Assembly: GCA_025356445.1 (NCBI GenBank)
Contig: JANXSZ010000053.1
Coordinates: forward strand, 17,460-81,459
Source: Betaproteobacteria bacterium
GTDB lineage: Bacteria; Pseudomonadota; Gammaproteobacteria; Burkholderiales; Burkholderiaceae_C
Direction of reading: 5' to 3'
Length of the DNA: 64,000 nucleotides
Shown here: piece by piece, positions 34,173 to 44,622 of the stretch
How positions within the stretch are numbered: the first letter of the stretch is position 1
Layout of the letters: each line of letters opens with the position of its first letter
Program-made: the position numbers and the translations under genes
The notes under the pieces: generated by a model
The model's input: only the letters and a program-made list of their open reading frames with translations
The model's database searches: none
What the model was told of the DNA's origin: nothing

Positions 34173-34904
34173 ATGAATGCTATTCATTCGATAGCTGCTG
34201 TAGCCCTTCTGGCATGCACTACAGCCGTATTCAGTGCTGAAACTGCGTGCAAAGCTGACTCCACAGCCGCACTCACCCCAGTGATTGAGCTGTACACCTC
34301 GGAAGGGTGCAGCTCTTGCCCACCGGCAGACCAGTGGCTCTCCACTTTGAAAGGCCCTGCGACCCAGGGCAAGGCCGTGGTGCAGGCGTTTCACGTTGCC
34401 TACTGGGACTACATTGGTTGGGTAGACCGCTTTGCCAGCCCAGCCTACACCGCGCGCCAAAAGCAAATTGCCAGTTGGAACAGCCTGCGCAGTATCTATA
34501 CGCCGCAGCTGGTACGTAACGGGGCAGATTGGCGGGACTATGAGCGTGCCATCAACAACACTGAACCTGGTCGTGCCAGCATCCACCTGCAACGCACCGC
34601 TGCTGAAGCCTTTGAGGCCACCGTCTCACCCACTGACAAGTCGGGCAACTGGTCTGCCTACTGGAGCGTGACCGAGCATGGACACAGCTCCAAAGTCAAG
34701 GCGGGTGAAAACGCTGGCGAGCTGCTGAAGCACGATTTTGTGGTGCGCCAGTATGTGCCAGTGGGTGACTACCAAGGCACGCAAACGCTCAAATTCAACA
34801 CCGTCGCAGGCACGCCTGAGCACGCCCGGCAGGTGAATTTGGTGGTGTTTGACGGTAAAACTGGCAAGACACTGCAAGCGCTGAGCTTGTCTTGCCAGGG
34901 TTGA
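34173..34904 (+). CDS. DUF1223 thioredoxin-like exported protein
   Basis: A 243-residue protein with a signal peptide and the DUF1223 signature VIELYTSEGCSSCPPADQWL, whose CxxC resembles a thioredoxin active site, then FHVAYWDYIGWVDRFASPAYTARQ and SIYTPQLVRNG. It is a presumed periplasmic redox protein of unknown role, often found in proteobacteria near stress genes. The signal-peptide codons carry a copy of the dispersed palindrome, GCTAT-N7-ATAGC-TGCT, at 34179-34199, just after the ATG at 34173. It is convergent with the FadH-like gene, 17 bases apart. Confidence 0.9.
   Translation: MNAIHSIAAVALLACTTAVFSAETACKADSTAALTPVIELYTSEGCSSCPPADQWLSTLKGPATQGKAVVQAFHVAYWDYIGWVDRFASPAYTARQKQIASWNSLRSIYTPQLVRNGADWRDYERAINNTEPGRASIHLQRTAAEAFEATVSPTDKSGNWSAYWSVTEHGHSSKVKAGENAGELLKHDFVVRQYVPVGDYQGTQTLKFNTVAGTPEHARQVNLVVFDGKTGKTLQALSLSCQG
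34179..34199. repeat. Dispersed element, copy 5 (GCTAT-N7-ATAGC-TGCT)
   Basis: A perfect GCTAT/ATAGC pair with TGCT tail, five bases inside the DUF1223 start codon region, contributing to the signal peptide. It is identical in arms and tail to the copy at 60427-60447. Confidence 0.55.
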
Positions 34905-34921
34905 GTCTCGTCCTTGCGTTG

Positions 34922-37486
<2,565 letters not shown>

Positions 37487-37488
37487 CT

Positions 37489-37504
37489 ATGCAACCAGTT
37501 GCAT
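37489..37504. promoter_or_regulatory. PadR-type operator 1
   Basis: ATGCAACCAGTTGCAT is a near-perfect palindrome with the outer ATGCAAC/GTTGCAT arms. PadR-family operators are typically ATGT- or ATGC-based dyads, and the padR gene is adjacent. It lies 36 bases upstream of the FadH-like ATG. Confidence 0.75.
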
Positions 37505-37528
37505 GAGTTTAGGGTTATCTTGAAATTT

Positions 37529-37544
37529 ATGCAACTGGTTGCAT
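37529..37544. promoter_or_regulatory. PadR-type operator 2
   Basis: ATGCAACTGGTTGCAT is exactly the reverse complement of operator 1, centred 40 bp away, about four helical turns. It lies 31 bases before the padR start at 37575 and would overlap the promoter of both genes. The alternative padR start at 37539 would lie inside it and is therefore rejected. Confidence 0.75.
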
Positions 37545-37574
37545 GGCTATCAACCTGCGTTTAGACTGGCGGGT

Positions 37575-38114
37575 ATGTCCTTGTCTCACGCTGTACTCAC
37601 TTCGCTCATCGAAAAATCCTCTTCAGGCTACGAGCTGGCGCGTCGGTTTGACAAATCCATTGGCTATTTCTGGCACGCCACGCACCAGCAGATTTACCGG
37701 GAGTTGGCCCGCATGGAAGCGGCGGGCTGGATTGCGTCAACAGCGGCACCCGATGCCGGAAAAACCCGCAAGCGGGAATACACGGTACTTCCCGCTGGCC
37801 GCGCCGAGTTGGCGCGCTGGGCGGGTCAGCCCACCCCGCCCCATGATCTGCGGGACGAATTCACCGTGCGGCTGCGCGCTGATGCGGCGTTGGGTGACGT
37901 GGATTTGCGCGGCGAACTGGCGCAACGCATCGCAGCACACCAGGACAAACTGGCCCATTACCAGCGCATCGCGCAGCGTGACTTCCCCGCAGGTCAGTCC
38001 CTGTCACGCCACGCACGCATCCAGCACATGATTTTGAAACGTGGGATCTTGTTCGAGCAAGCCAATATCGTGTGGTCGCAGGAGATGCTGCTGGCGTTGG
38101 CGAATAAGGACTAG
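37575..38114 (+). CDS. PadR-family transcriptional regulator
   Basis: A 179-residue winged-helix regulator. SLSHAVLTSLIEKSSSGYELARRF is the HTH region, HQQIYRELARMEAAGWI the recognition helix, and REYTVLPAGRAELARW the wing; the rest is the helical dimerisation domain of the Vir_act_alpha_C type. PadR proteins usually repress a divergent detoxification gene and respond to aromatic or hydrophobic compounds. The twin palindromes between it and the FadH-like gene are its probable operators. I chose the ATG at 37575. Confidence 0.92.
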   Translation: MSLSHAVLTSLIEKSSSGYELARRFDKSIGYFWHATHQQIYRELARMEAAGWIASTAAPDAGKTRKREYTVLPAGRAELARWAGQPTPPHDLRDEFTVRLRADAALGDVDLRGELAQRIAAHQDKLAHYQRIAQRDFPAGQSLSRHARIQHMILKRGILFEQANIVWSQEMLLALANKD

Positions 38115-38160
38115 CAGCGCAAATCGACCTCCGATAGACACTGCTGAACCGGTATTGGCT

Positions 38161-38922
38161 CTAAAACTGCGGCACCTTGCTCGCCTTGGTCTCCACCGGG
38201 TTTGCCGCCAGCCAATTCGCCGGGTAGGCCCGCATGAATTCACGGGCTTTTTCGTAGCGCACACTCAGCCATGCGTCGTAAGCGCCTTCGTTCAGCACCG
38301 CCACCATGCGCTTTTCGCTGCCAGGCTGCTGGTAGCGGTGCATCAAAGCATGGCTGTTGGCATTCACGGTCAAGAGTGTGAAGCTGATGATGTTTTCACC
38401 GGTGGCACCCGTCCAGCTTTCCCACAAACCTGCCACGCCCATCGGTTTGCCGTCGATACGGGAAATGCGTGTGGGCACGGCTTTGCCGCTGCGCCAGTCA
38501 TCCTCGTAAAACGCCATCATGGGCACAATGCAGCGCTGTCCAGCCAGCCACGCATCGCGGAAGTTGTTGGATGTGGAGACGGTTTCTGAACGGGCATTCA
38601 CCAGTTTGGTCGAGCGCAGCTTGGCGTCGGAAGCCGACTTCACCCACGGGGGCACCAAGCCCCATTGGCCTGTAACCAGCTCGCGCTGGATTGCCGGTGT
38701 AGCGGATGCGACAGCAGGCACTGCATCGTTTTCACTGTCAATGGGCAGCGCCACCACCTGTTCAACAACGGCTTGAGCCGCTGTCCCCGCCGTCATTTTG
38801 CGGATAAACACACCGTTTTTGCGCGGCCACATGTCGCGCTCCCCTGCTGCGCTGAGCGGTTCGACGTTGAAGGCATCTGAATAAAGGGCGGTGGCTTGCA
38901 GGGTTTCGTAGTGGGTACTCAT
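38161..38922 (-). CDS. SOS response-associated (SRAP/YedK-like) protein lacking the catalytic Cys
   Basis: SRAP proteins crosslink abasic sites in single-stranded DNA through a Cys that follows the removed start Met. Family hallmarks are present: TGQWGLVPPWVK, VNARSETVS (N109), FRDAWLAGQRCIVPMMAFYEDDW (E140) and the HRYQQP...KRM region (H195). But the start reads MSTHYETLQ, where relatives have MCSHY or MCGRY; Cys2 is Ser. An alternative ATG at 38946 gives MSNSYHPR and no Cys2 either. So the usual thiazolidine crosslink is not possible; peptidase or strand-binding roles may persist. The ORF extends upstream to 39312 but overlaps the divergent ycaO. Length is 253 residues. Confidence 0.88.
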   Translation of the reverse strand: MSTHYETLQATALYSDAFNVEPLSAAGERDMWPRKNGVFIRKMTAGTAAQAVVEQVVALPIDSENDAVPAVASATPAIQRELVTGQWGLVPPWVKSASDAKLRSTKLVNARSETVSTSNNFRDAWLAGQRCIVPMMAFYEDDWRSGKAVPTRISRIDGKPMGVAGLWESWTGATGENIISFTLLTVNANSHALMHRYQQPGSEKRMVAVLNEGAYDAWLSVRYEKAREFMRAYPANWLAANPVETKASKVPQF

Positions 38923-38994
38923 GCGCGGATGGTAACTGTTGCTCATGGTTCGCCATGACGGGTTTATGACGGGCCTGGGGTATGCTGCCCGCCC

Positions 38995-40725
38995 ATGCAC
39001 ACCGAAAACTTCATTCCGGGCAAAGATGCCTCGCTCGAATCCACCATCAACAGCATGCAGGCCAAGCTCCAGGCACGCGGGTTTCACATTGAGGAACGCA
39101 GCTGGTTGAACCCGGTGGACGGCATCTGGTCGGTTCATATCCGTGACCGTGATTGCCCGCTGCTGTTCACCAACGGCAAAGGTGCCACCCGCCTTGCCTG
39201 CTTGGCCAGCGCCTTGGGTGAGTTCTTTGAGCGTCTGTCCACCAACTATTTCTGGACGCATTACTACCTCGGCCCCGAGATCGCTGAGCGTGACTACGTG
39301 CATTACCCACAAGAAAAGTGGTTCCAGCCCAATGAAGACGGCAGCTGGCCTCAGGGTTTACTCAACGACGATTTGCACAGGTTCTACAACCCAGAGAGCA
39401 ATATCGACGCCAGCAACCTGATCGAATTCAACTCGGGTAATGTGGAGCGTGGTATTTGCGCCATCCCCTACACCCGCCAGCGCGATGGCACGGTGGCCTA
39501 CATCCCCGTCAACATCATTGGCAACCTGTATGTCAGCAACGGCATGTCGGCAGGCAACACCCAGGCCGAAGCCCGCACGCAAGCGCTGTCCGAGATTTTT
39601 GAGCGCAACATTAAAGGTCGCATCATCAGTGAAGGCTTGTGCCTGCCCGACGTGCCCGATGCTGTGATCGCCCGCTACCCGCGCATTGCCGCCGGGATCA
39701 AAGGTTTGCGCGATGCCGGTTTTGGCATTTTGGTGAAAGATGCCTCGCTGGGCGGCAAGTACCCGGTGATGAACGTCACCCTGCTGAACCCGCACGACCA
39801 AGGCTGCTTTGCCAGCTTCGGCGCACACCCCCGGTTTGAAGTGGCCCTGGAACGCGCCCTCACCGAATTGCTGCAAGGCCGTGCTTTGGACGCGCTGGGC
39901 GGCTTCCCACCTCCTGGTTTCGACCTCGAAGAAACCGCCAGCGCCACCAACATTGAAATCCATTTCGTGGATTCCAGTGGCGTTATCCACTGGAAGTTTT
40001 TGGGCGATGAACCTGATTTCCCGTTTGTGGACTGGAACTTCAGCACTACCACCGCCGAAGATTACGCTTGGGCGGTTGACCGCCTGCACAAAGACGGCAG
40101 CGACATCTACATCGCCGATTTCACCCACCTGGGTGTTTACGCCTGCCGCATTCTGGTACCCGGCAAGTCCGAAATTTACCCTGTTGATGACCTTGATTTC
40201 GAAAATAACAGCGTGGGCAACGCTGTCCGTGAAGCCATTTTGAACCTGCCTGATCTGGACGATGAAGAGTGCTCCGACTTGCTGGACACGCTGAATGAAT
40301 CCGCCCTGGCTGACCAGCGCCCCGTTGCTGCTGTGATCGGCATGGCAGCCGATGCGGGTTCGTTTTGGAGTGACCTGCGTGTGGGCGAACTCAAAACCCT
40401 GCTTGCCCTGGCCATCGGTGACGAAGCTGCCACGCTGGAAGGCTGCGAATGGATCAAGCATTTTGACCAGATCAACCCCCAGCGCCGCAACGTCTACGCC
40501 TGTATCGAAACCATCATCAACTTGGCCGACATGGGCGACAGCGGGCCGTACATGGACGCTTTGCGCCAGCTCTACGGGGCCGGTGCTGTGGAGCAAGCCC
40601 ACGCGCTCATCATGCAAACAGACAGGTTCATGGGCATTTCGGCCCCAGGCTTGATGCTGGAAGGCTGCGAAATGCACCAAAAGCTGCTGTTGGCCTATGA
40701 CAAGGTTCATGCGCGCACCAGCTAA
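38995..40725 (+). CDS. ycaO: YcaO-type cyclodehydratase/methylthiotransferase accessory protein
   Basis: A 576-residue protein matching E. coli YcaO along its length by memory of the sequence: FIPGKDASLE at the N-terminus, FTNGKGATRLACLASALGEFFERLSTNYF, SGNVERGICAIPYTRQ, NIIGNLYVSNGMSAGNT and FASFGAHPRFEVALERALTELLQGR. YcaO proteins bind ATP and activate amide bonds; the E. coli one is linked to beta-methylthiolation of ribosomal protein S12. A C-terminal TPR-like region follows. No peptide-substrate gene or rimO is visible next to it. It is followed by a binding-protein gene after 67 bases and is divergent from the SRAP gene. Confidence 0.93.
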   Translation: MHTENFIPGKDASLESTINSMQAKLQARGFHIEERSWLNPVDGIWSVHIRDRDCPLLFTNGKGATRLACLASALGEFFERLSTNYFWTHYYLGPEIAERDYVHYPQEKWFQPNEDGSWPQGLLNDDLHRFYNPESNIDASNLIEFNSGNVERGICAIPYTRQRDGTVAYIPVNIIGNLYVSNGMSAGNTQAEARTQALSEIFERNIKGRIISEGLCLPDVPDAVIARYPRIAAGIKGLRDAGFGILVKDASLGGKYPVMNVTLLNPHDQGCFASFGAHPRFEVALERALTELLQGRALDALGGFPPPGFDLEETASATNIEIHFVDSSGVIHWKFLGDEPDFPFVDWNFSTTTAEDYAWAVDRLHKDGSDIYIADFTHLGVYACRILVPGKSEIYPVDDLDFENNSVGNAVREAILNLPDLDDEECSDLLDTLNESALADQRPVAAVIGMAADAGSFWSDLRVGELKTLLALAIGDEAATLEGCEWIKHFDQINPQRRNVYACIETIINLADMGDSGPYMDALRQLYGAGAVEQAHALIMQTDRFMGISAPGLMLEGCEMHQKLLLAYDKVHARTS

Positions 40726-40792
40726 GCCACTCAGCCTTCTTTCTCATCAACTCAGCCTCTCAATTTCATCCTGATTTTTGAATGGATTCCCC

Positions 40793-41944
40793 ATGTTGCG
40801 CAGACAGTTTTTGAATACCTTACCCCCCTTCATCGCCTTGGGTGCAGCCGCCACGGTAGGTTTACCGGTGGCGGCTCAAAGCGGACGTGAGGGCGAGTTC
40901 TACAGCTTTGCCAGCACTGCCGCCATGACCGGCCCGTTGGCCAGCTTTGGCACGGGGATGAAGCAAGGTGTGGATGCGGCCTTTGCGCAAGCCAATGCGC
41001 GTGGCGGTGTCAATGGCCGCAAACTGCGTTTCAACGTGCTGGACGACGCCTATGTGCCGACCCGCAGCGTGGTGAACATCAAAAAAATCCTGGACGATGC
41101 CGACATACTGGGCATCATGGGTTGTGTGGGCACACCCAATAATGCCGCGATCACTCCGTTGATTGAAGCCACCTCACTGGTTCATTTGGCCCCCATGACG
41201 GGGGCCACCAGCTTGCGGCGGCCAGACTCGCGCAATGTGTTCCATGTGCGCGCCAGCTACACCGACGAGACCCGGCGCTTGGTTCATAACCTGGTGGGCA
41301 TGGGCATTCGCAGTTTGGCCATCGTGCATCTCGACAACGCCTACGGCAAAGAAGTGCTGGGCGATGTGACGCTGGCGCTGGAAGAGGCCGGCATCAAAAC
41401 CGTCGTACAAGTCGCGCTGGCCACTGATGGCAGCAATATAGACGCGGTGGTCGGCAGCGTTTTAGCGGCCAAACCTGCGGCGGTGCTGCTGGGAACAGCG
41501 GGAGCTGCGACGACAGGCGTCGTTGCTGCACTGCGCAAGGGCTCCAGCCTGATCCCCATTGCCGGTATCAGCCCCGCGCTAACGCCAGAAGGCATCAAAC
41601 AGTTGGGCGAATCGGCCAAGGGCATTGCCCTCACCATGGTGTTTCCTGATCCGACGCGTGCCAAATCGCAGTTGGTGCGTGAATACCAAACCGCCATGAA
41701 AACCAACGGCAGCGACAACTTCACGCCCTCCGGGCTTGAAGGCTACGTCAGCGGACGCGTCATGGTGGAGGCCTTGCAGCGCAGTGGCAGAGACGCCAAC
41801 CGCGACAAAATTCGGGCAGCGATTGCCGGTATTCGCAATTTTGACCTGGGTGGTTTTGTGATCGACTACGCCAGCAAACCTTATGTAGGCTCCAAGTTTG
41901 TTGATTTGGGCATTTTGTCTGCTGACGGACGAATGCGCGGCTAA
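40793..41944 (+). CDS. Branched-chain amino acid-type ABC substrate-binding protein
   Basis: A 383-residue periplasmic binding protein of the LivK class. The N-terminus, MLRRQFLNTLPPF followed by a hydrophobic stretch and VAAQSGR, is a signal peptide with a possible twin-arginine motif. The FGTGMKQGVDAAFAQANARGGVNGRKL and GIMGCVGTPNNAAI stretches are typical. No ABC permease or ATPase is adjacent, so it is an orphan in this window. The ATG at 40793 is preferred over the TTG frame start at 40778. Substrate unknown; the family binds amino acids, urea or aromatic acids. Confidence 0.9.
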   Translation: MLRRQFLNTLPPFIALGAAATVGLPVAAQSGREGEFYSFASTAAMTGPLASFGTGMKQGVDAAFAQANARGGVNGRKLRFNVLDDAYVPTRSVVNIKKILDDADILGIMGCVGTPNNAAITPLIEATSLVHLAPMTGATSLRRPDSRNVFHVRASYTDETRRLVHNLVGMGIRSLAIVHLDNAYGKEVLGDVTLALEEAGIKTVVQVALATDGSNIDAVVGSVLAAKPAAVLLGTAGAATTGVVAALRKGSSLIPIAGISPALTPEGIKQLGESAKGIALTMVFPDPTRAKSQLVREYQTAMKTNGSDNFTPSGLEGYVSGRVMVEALQRSGRDANRDKIRAAIAGIRNFDLGGFVIDYASKPYVGSKFVDLGILSADGRMRG

Positions 41945-41956
41945 GCTGTTCGCCTG

Positions 41957-42463
41957 ATGAACAGTCTGCGATCCGTGCTGCGTGGCCTGCTGACGGTACT
42001 GCTGGCACTGCTCTTACTTTTTGAAGAGTGGGGTTGGGAGCCACTGGCACGGGCACTGACCCGACTGTCCAAGTTGCCACTGTGGGCCAAGCTGGAACGC
42101 TACATTCAAGGCTTGCCACGTTGGGCCGCTTTGCTGGTGTTTGGCCTCCCTGTGCTGGCGCTATTGCCAGTCAAGCTGCTGGCCATTTACCTCTTCAGCA
42201 GCGGACACAAGCTGTTGGGTTTGGGTTTGCTTCTGGGAGCCAAACTGCTGGGTACCGCCATCGTCGCCCGCTTGTTTCAGCTGACCCAGCCCGCACTGAT
42301 GCAGTTTGAATGGTTCGCGCACTGGTATCCCCGCTGGAAAACCTGGAAAGACGGCGTGATCGCGCAAATCCGTGCTTCTGCGGTATGGCAGCAGGGGCGA
42401 AAAATCAAGGCACAGGTGCGCGCGTTGATGGCAAGTGTTCGCCGGTGGTGGGCGTCTGAATAA
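41957..42463 (+). CDS. Hypothetical membrane protein
   Basis: A 168-residue protein with hydrophobic segments near the start (LTVLLALLLLFEEWGW), around 57-77 and around 85-105, then a positively charged amphipathic tail (WKTWKDGVIAQIRAS). It lies 12 bases after the binding-protein gene, so it is probably co-transcribed. No family recognised; role unknown. Confidence 0.7.
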   Translation: MNSLRSVLRGLLTVLLALLLLFEEWGWEPLARALTRLSKLPLWAKLERYIQGLPRWAALLVFGLPVLALLPVKLLAIYLFSSGHKLLGLGLLLGAKLLGTAIVARLFQLTQPALMQFEWFAHWYPRWKTWKDGVIAQIRASAVWQQGRKIKAQVRALMASVRRWWASE

Positions 42464-42505
42464 ATTGAGCCATATGCGTCAGCGTTGGGCTGCATTACAT
42501 AAATT

Positions 42506-42543
42506 TACCCGGATAAATTTGCCTGTTTAATTTTATCCGGGTA
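42506..42543. promoter_or_regulatory. Perfect 12-bp palindromic operator before the DUF2239-MATE operon
   Basis: TACCCGGATAAA (42506-42517) and TTTATCCGGGTA (42532-42543) are perfect complements around a 14-base AT-rich spacer that continues the symmetry loosely. It ends 11 bases before the DUF2239 ATG, so it overlaps the leader or promoter. It is the longest perfect inverted repeat seen in the window. Confidence 0.7.
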
Positions 42544-42554
42544 TATTCGTGGTC

Positions 42555-43208
42555 ATGACCAAAGCCAGCCCTGTCGCCCCTCCTTCTCCACTCTCTTCCC
42601 CGCGTTACGTGGCCTTCCAGGACGGCAAGCGCATTGCCGTTGGTACCGAGGCTGAACTGGCCCAGCAGCTGGCCAAGCGCGCTGAGGACGAAGACAACAT
42701 CCTGATCTTTGACCTTGCCAGCAGCGAACAACTTTCTCGCTTTTACCTCGCCAGCAGCACGCCCGTTGAAGCGCCAGCATCCACCATCAGTGCACCACCG
42801 GCTGGCCCTGGCCGGCCGAAACTCGGTGTCGTTGCCCGCGAAATCACGCTGTTGCCACATGACTGGGAATGGCTGAACCAGCAACCCGGCGGGGCATCGG
42901 TCACCCTGCGTAAATTGGTGCTCAAAGCGCGTCGCCTCAGCGAAGGTGCAGACCGTATTCGCCATGCGCAAGTCGTTTGCTACCGCTTCATCATGGGCAT
43001 TGCCGGGCATGAACCTGGGTTTGAAGAAGCCACTCGGGCTTTGTTCACCCACCAAGCAGAGCGCTTCACAGCACTCACCGCTGACTGGCCTGCCGATGTA
43101 CGCGACCATGCGCGCAGCTTGGCTGTGGCAGCCTTTGAGGCTGTGCCCGAAGTCGGCCCACCCTATCAACAAAATACCCCAGAATCCAACCTGAAAGCCG
43201 CCTTATGA
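42555..43208 (+). CDS. DUF2239 protein, possible ribbon-helix-helix autoregulator
   Basis: A 217-residue protein of the DUF2239 family by the central GRPKLGVVAREITLLPHDWEW, LNQQPGGASVTLRKLVLKAR pattern. The strand REITLLP followed by two helices (HDWEWLNQQ and SVTLRKLVLKARR) looks like a ribbon-helix-helix DNA-binding unit; this is my inference. The palindrome directly upstream would be its operator. The ATG at 42555 is preferred to a GTG at 42549. Its stop overlaps the MATE start as ATGA, so the two form an operon in which a regulator controls a pump. Confidence 0.82.
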   Translation: MTKASPVAPPSPLSSPRYVAFQDGKRIAVGTEAELAQQLAKRAEDEDNILIFDLASSEQLSRFYLASSTPVEAPASTISAPPAGPGRPKLGVVAREITLLPHDWEWLNQQPGGASVTLRKLVLKARRLSEGADRIRHAQVVCYRFIMGIAGHEPGFEEATRALFTHQAERFTALTADWPADVRDHARSLAVAAFEAVPEVGPPYQQNTPESNLKAAL

Positions 43209-44611
43209 GCACGCCCCCCGCCTCTCCCCTTTCGCCTTCCGCCAGCGCGGCTGTGGCCAAGCCCTTGTGGCGCACTTTCTTCGCATTTCTTGGCCCCATG
43301 GTGCTAAGCAACATGCTGCAATCCATGTCGGGTACCGTGAACGGCATCTATATTGGACAGATGCTGGGTGTGGGGGCGGCGGCAGCTGCATCCACTTTTT
43401 TCCCACTGATGTTTTTCTTCATCGCCTTCATCATCGGGCTTGGTGCGGGCTCATCGGTGCTGATTGGACAGGCCTGGGGTGCAAAAAAGATAGCACGTGT
43501 ACAAGCTGTAGCAGGCACAACCCTCACATTGGGCTTGATTTTGGGTTTGACGGTGGCGGTGGTGGGCAGCCTCATCACGGAGCCATTACTGCGTACTTTG
43601 GGCACACCAGCCGATATTTTTCAGGATGCTGCCACTTACGCCCACGTCATGTGGATTGCCATTCCCGGTCTGTTCTTGTTTTTGCTGATGACGTCCATGC
43701 TGCGTGGCGTGGGTGACACCATATCCCCACTGCTGGCGCTGCTCTTGTCCACCGGCGTGGGGCTGCTGGTCACACCGGCGCTGATTCGCGGCTGGTTTGG
43801 CTTGCCGCAGCTGGGGTTGGCCAGCGCCGCGTGGGCAACCACCATTGCCTACCTCGTCGCCATGGTGTGGTTAATTTTGCGCTTACGAACCAAGCTCTAC
43901 CTGGGGCAAAAACACCCGATGGCGCCGGATGCGGAGCTGCTACGCCACCTGCGGGTTGACCCCGCTATCGTCAAAGCCGTGCTGCGCATTGGCATCCCCA
44001 CTGGCTTGCAAATGGTGGTGATTTCACTGGCGGAAATCGCGCTGCTCTCCATGGTCAACAGCTATGGATCGCAGGCTACAGCGGCCTATGGTGCCGTGAA
44101 CCAGGTGGTGAACTACGTGCAATTCCCGGCCATCTCTATCGCTATTACTTCGTCCATTCTTGGTGCTCAGGCAATTGGTGCGGGCAAGCCAGAGCGCCTC
44201 GGTGCCATTCTGCGCACGGGCTTGCTGATGAACGTGGTGTTGACGGGCTCGCTGGTGCTGGTGGGCTACTTGTTTTCGCGCCATTTGGTGAGTCTGTTCA
44301 TCAACAACGACGCGGTGGTGGAACTGGCCCAAACCCTGTTGCACACCATGCTGTGGAGCAGCATTGTGCTGGGTATGGCCGGTGTGGTGGCTGCGGTGAT
44401 GCGTGCCAGTGGCACCGTGCTGGTACCAACCGCCATTTCAATCTGCTGCATTCTGGGCGTGGAAGTGCCCGTCGCCTGGTTGATGAGCCAGCAGATGGGG
44501 CTGAACGGAATTTGGCTGGCTTACCCCGCTGCATTCATATCCATGCTGATTTTGCAGAGCACTTATTACCGGCTGGTATGGCGCAAGAAGCCGATCAAGA
44601 AGCTGATTTAA
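43205..44611 (+). CDS. MATE-family multidrug efflux transporter
   Basis: A 468-residue inner-membrane protein with 12 hydrophobic helices, exporting drugs or metabolites in exchange for Na+ or H+. The duplicated MATE pattern is visible: GPMVLSNMLQSMSGTVNGIYIGQMLG at the start, AGSSVLIGQAWGAKKIARVQA, and in the second half RIGIPTGLQMVVISLAEIALLSMVN with GAQAIGAGKPERLGAIL. It overlaps DUF2239 by 4 bases. Substrate unknown. Its codons near 43480-43510 carry an AT-rich patch that only loosely matches the dispersed palindrome. Confidence 0.94.
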   Translation: MSTPPASPLSPSASAAVAKPLWRTFFAFLGPMVLSNMLQSMSGTVNGIYIGQMLGVGAAAAASTFFPLMFFFIAFIIGLGAGSSVLIGQAWGAKKIARVQAVAGTTLTLGLILGLTVAVVGSLITEPLLRTLGTPADIFQDAATYAHVMWIAIPGLFLFLLMTSMLRGVGDTISPLLALLLSTGVGLLVTPALIRGWFGLPQLGLASAAWATTIAYLVAMVWLILRLRTKLYLGQKHPMAPDAELLRHLRVDPAIVKAVLRIGIPTGLQMVVISLAEIALLSMVNSYGSQATAAYGAVNQVVNYVQFPAISIAITSSILGAQAIGAGKPERLGAILRTGLLMNVVLTGSLVLVGYLFSRHLVSLFINNDAVVELAQTLLHTMLWSSIVLGMAGVVAAVMRASGTVLVPTAISICCILGVEVPVAWLMSQQMGLNGIWLAYPAAFISMLILQSTYYRLVWRKKPIKKLI

Positions 44612-44622
44612 GCGTTTGATAT

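Noticed and set aside
39358..40710. Long minus-strand open frame opposite ycaO
   Set aside because: Fully inside ycaO, no recognisable motifs; a codon-bias shadow.
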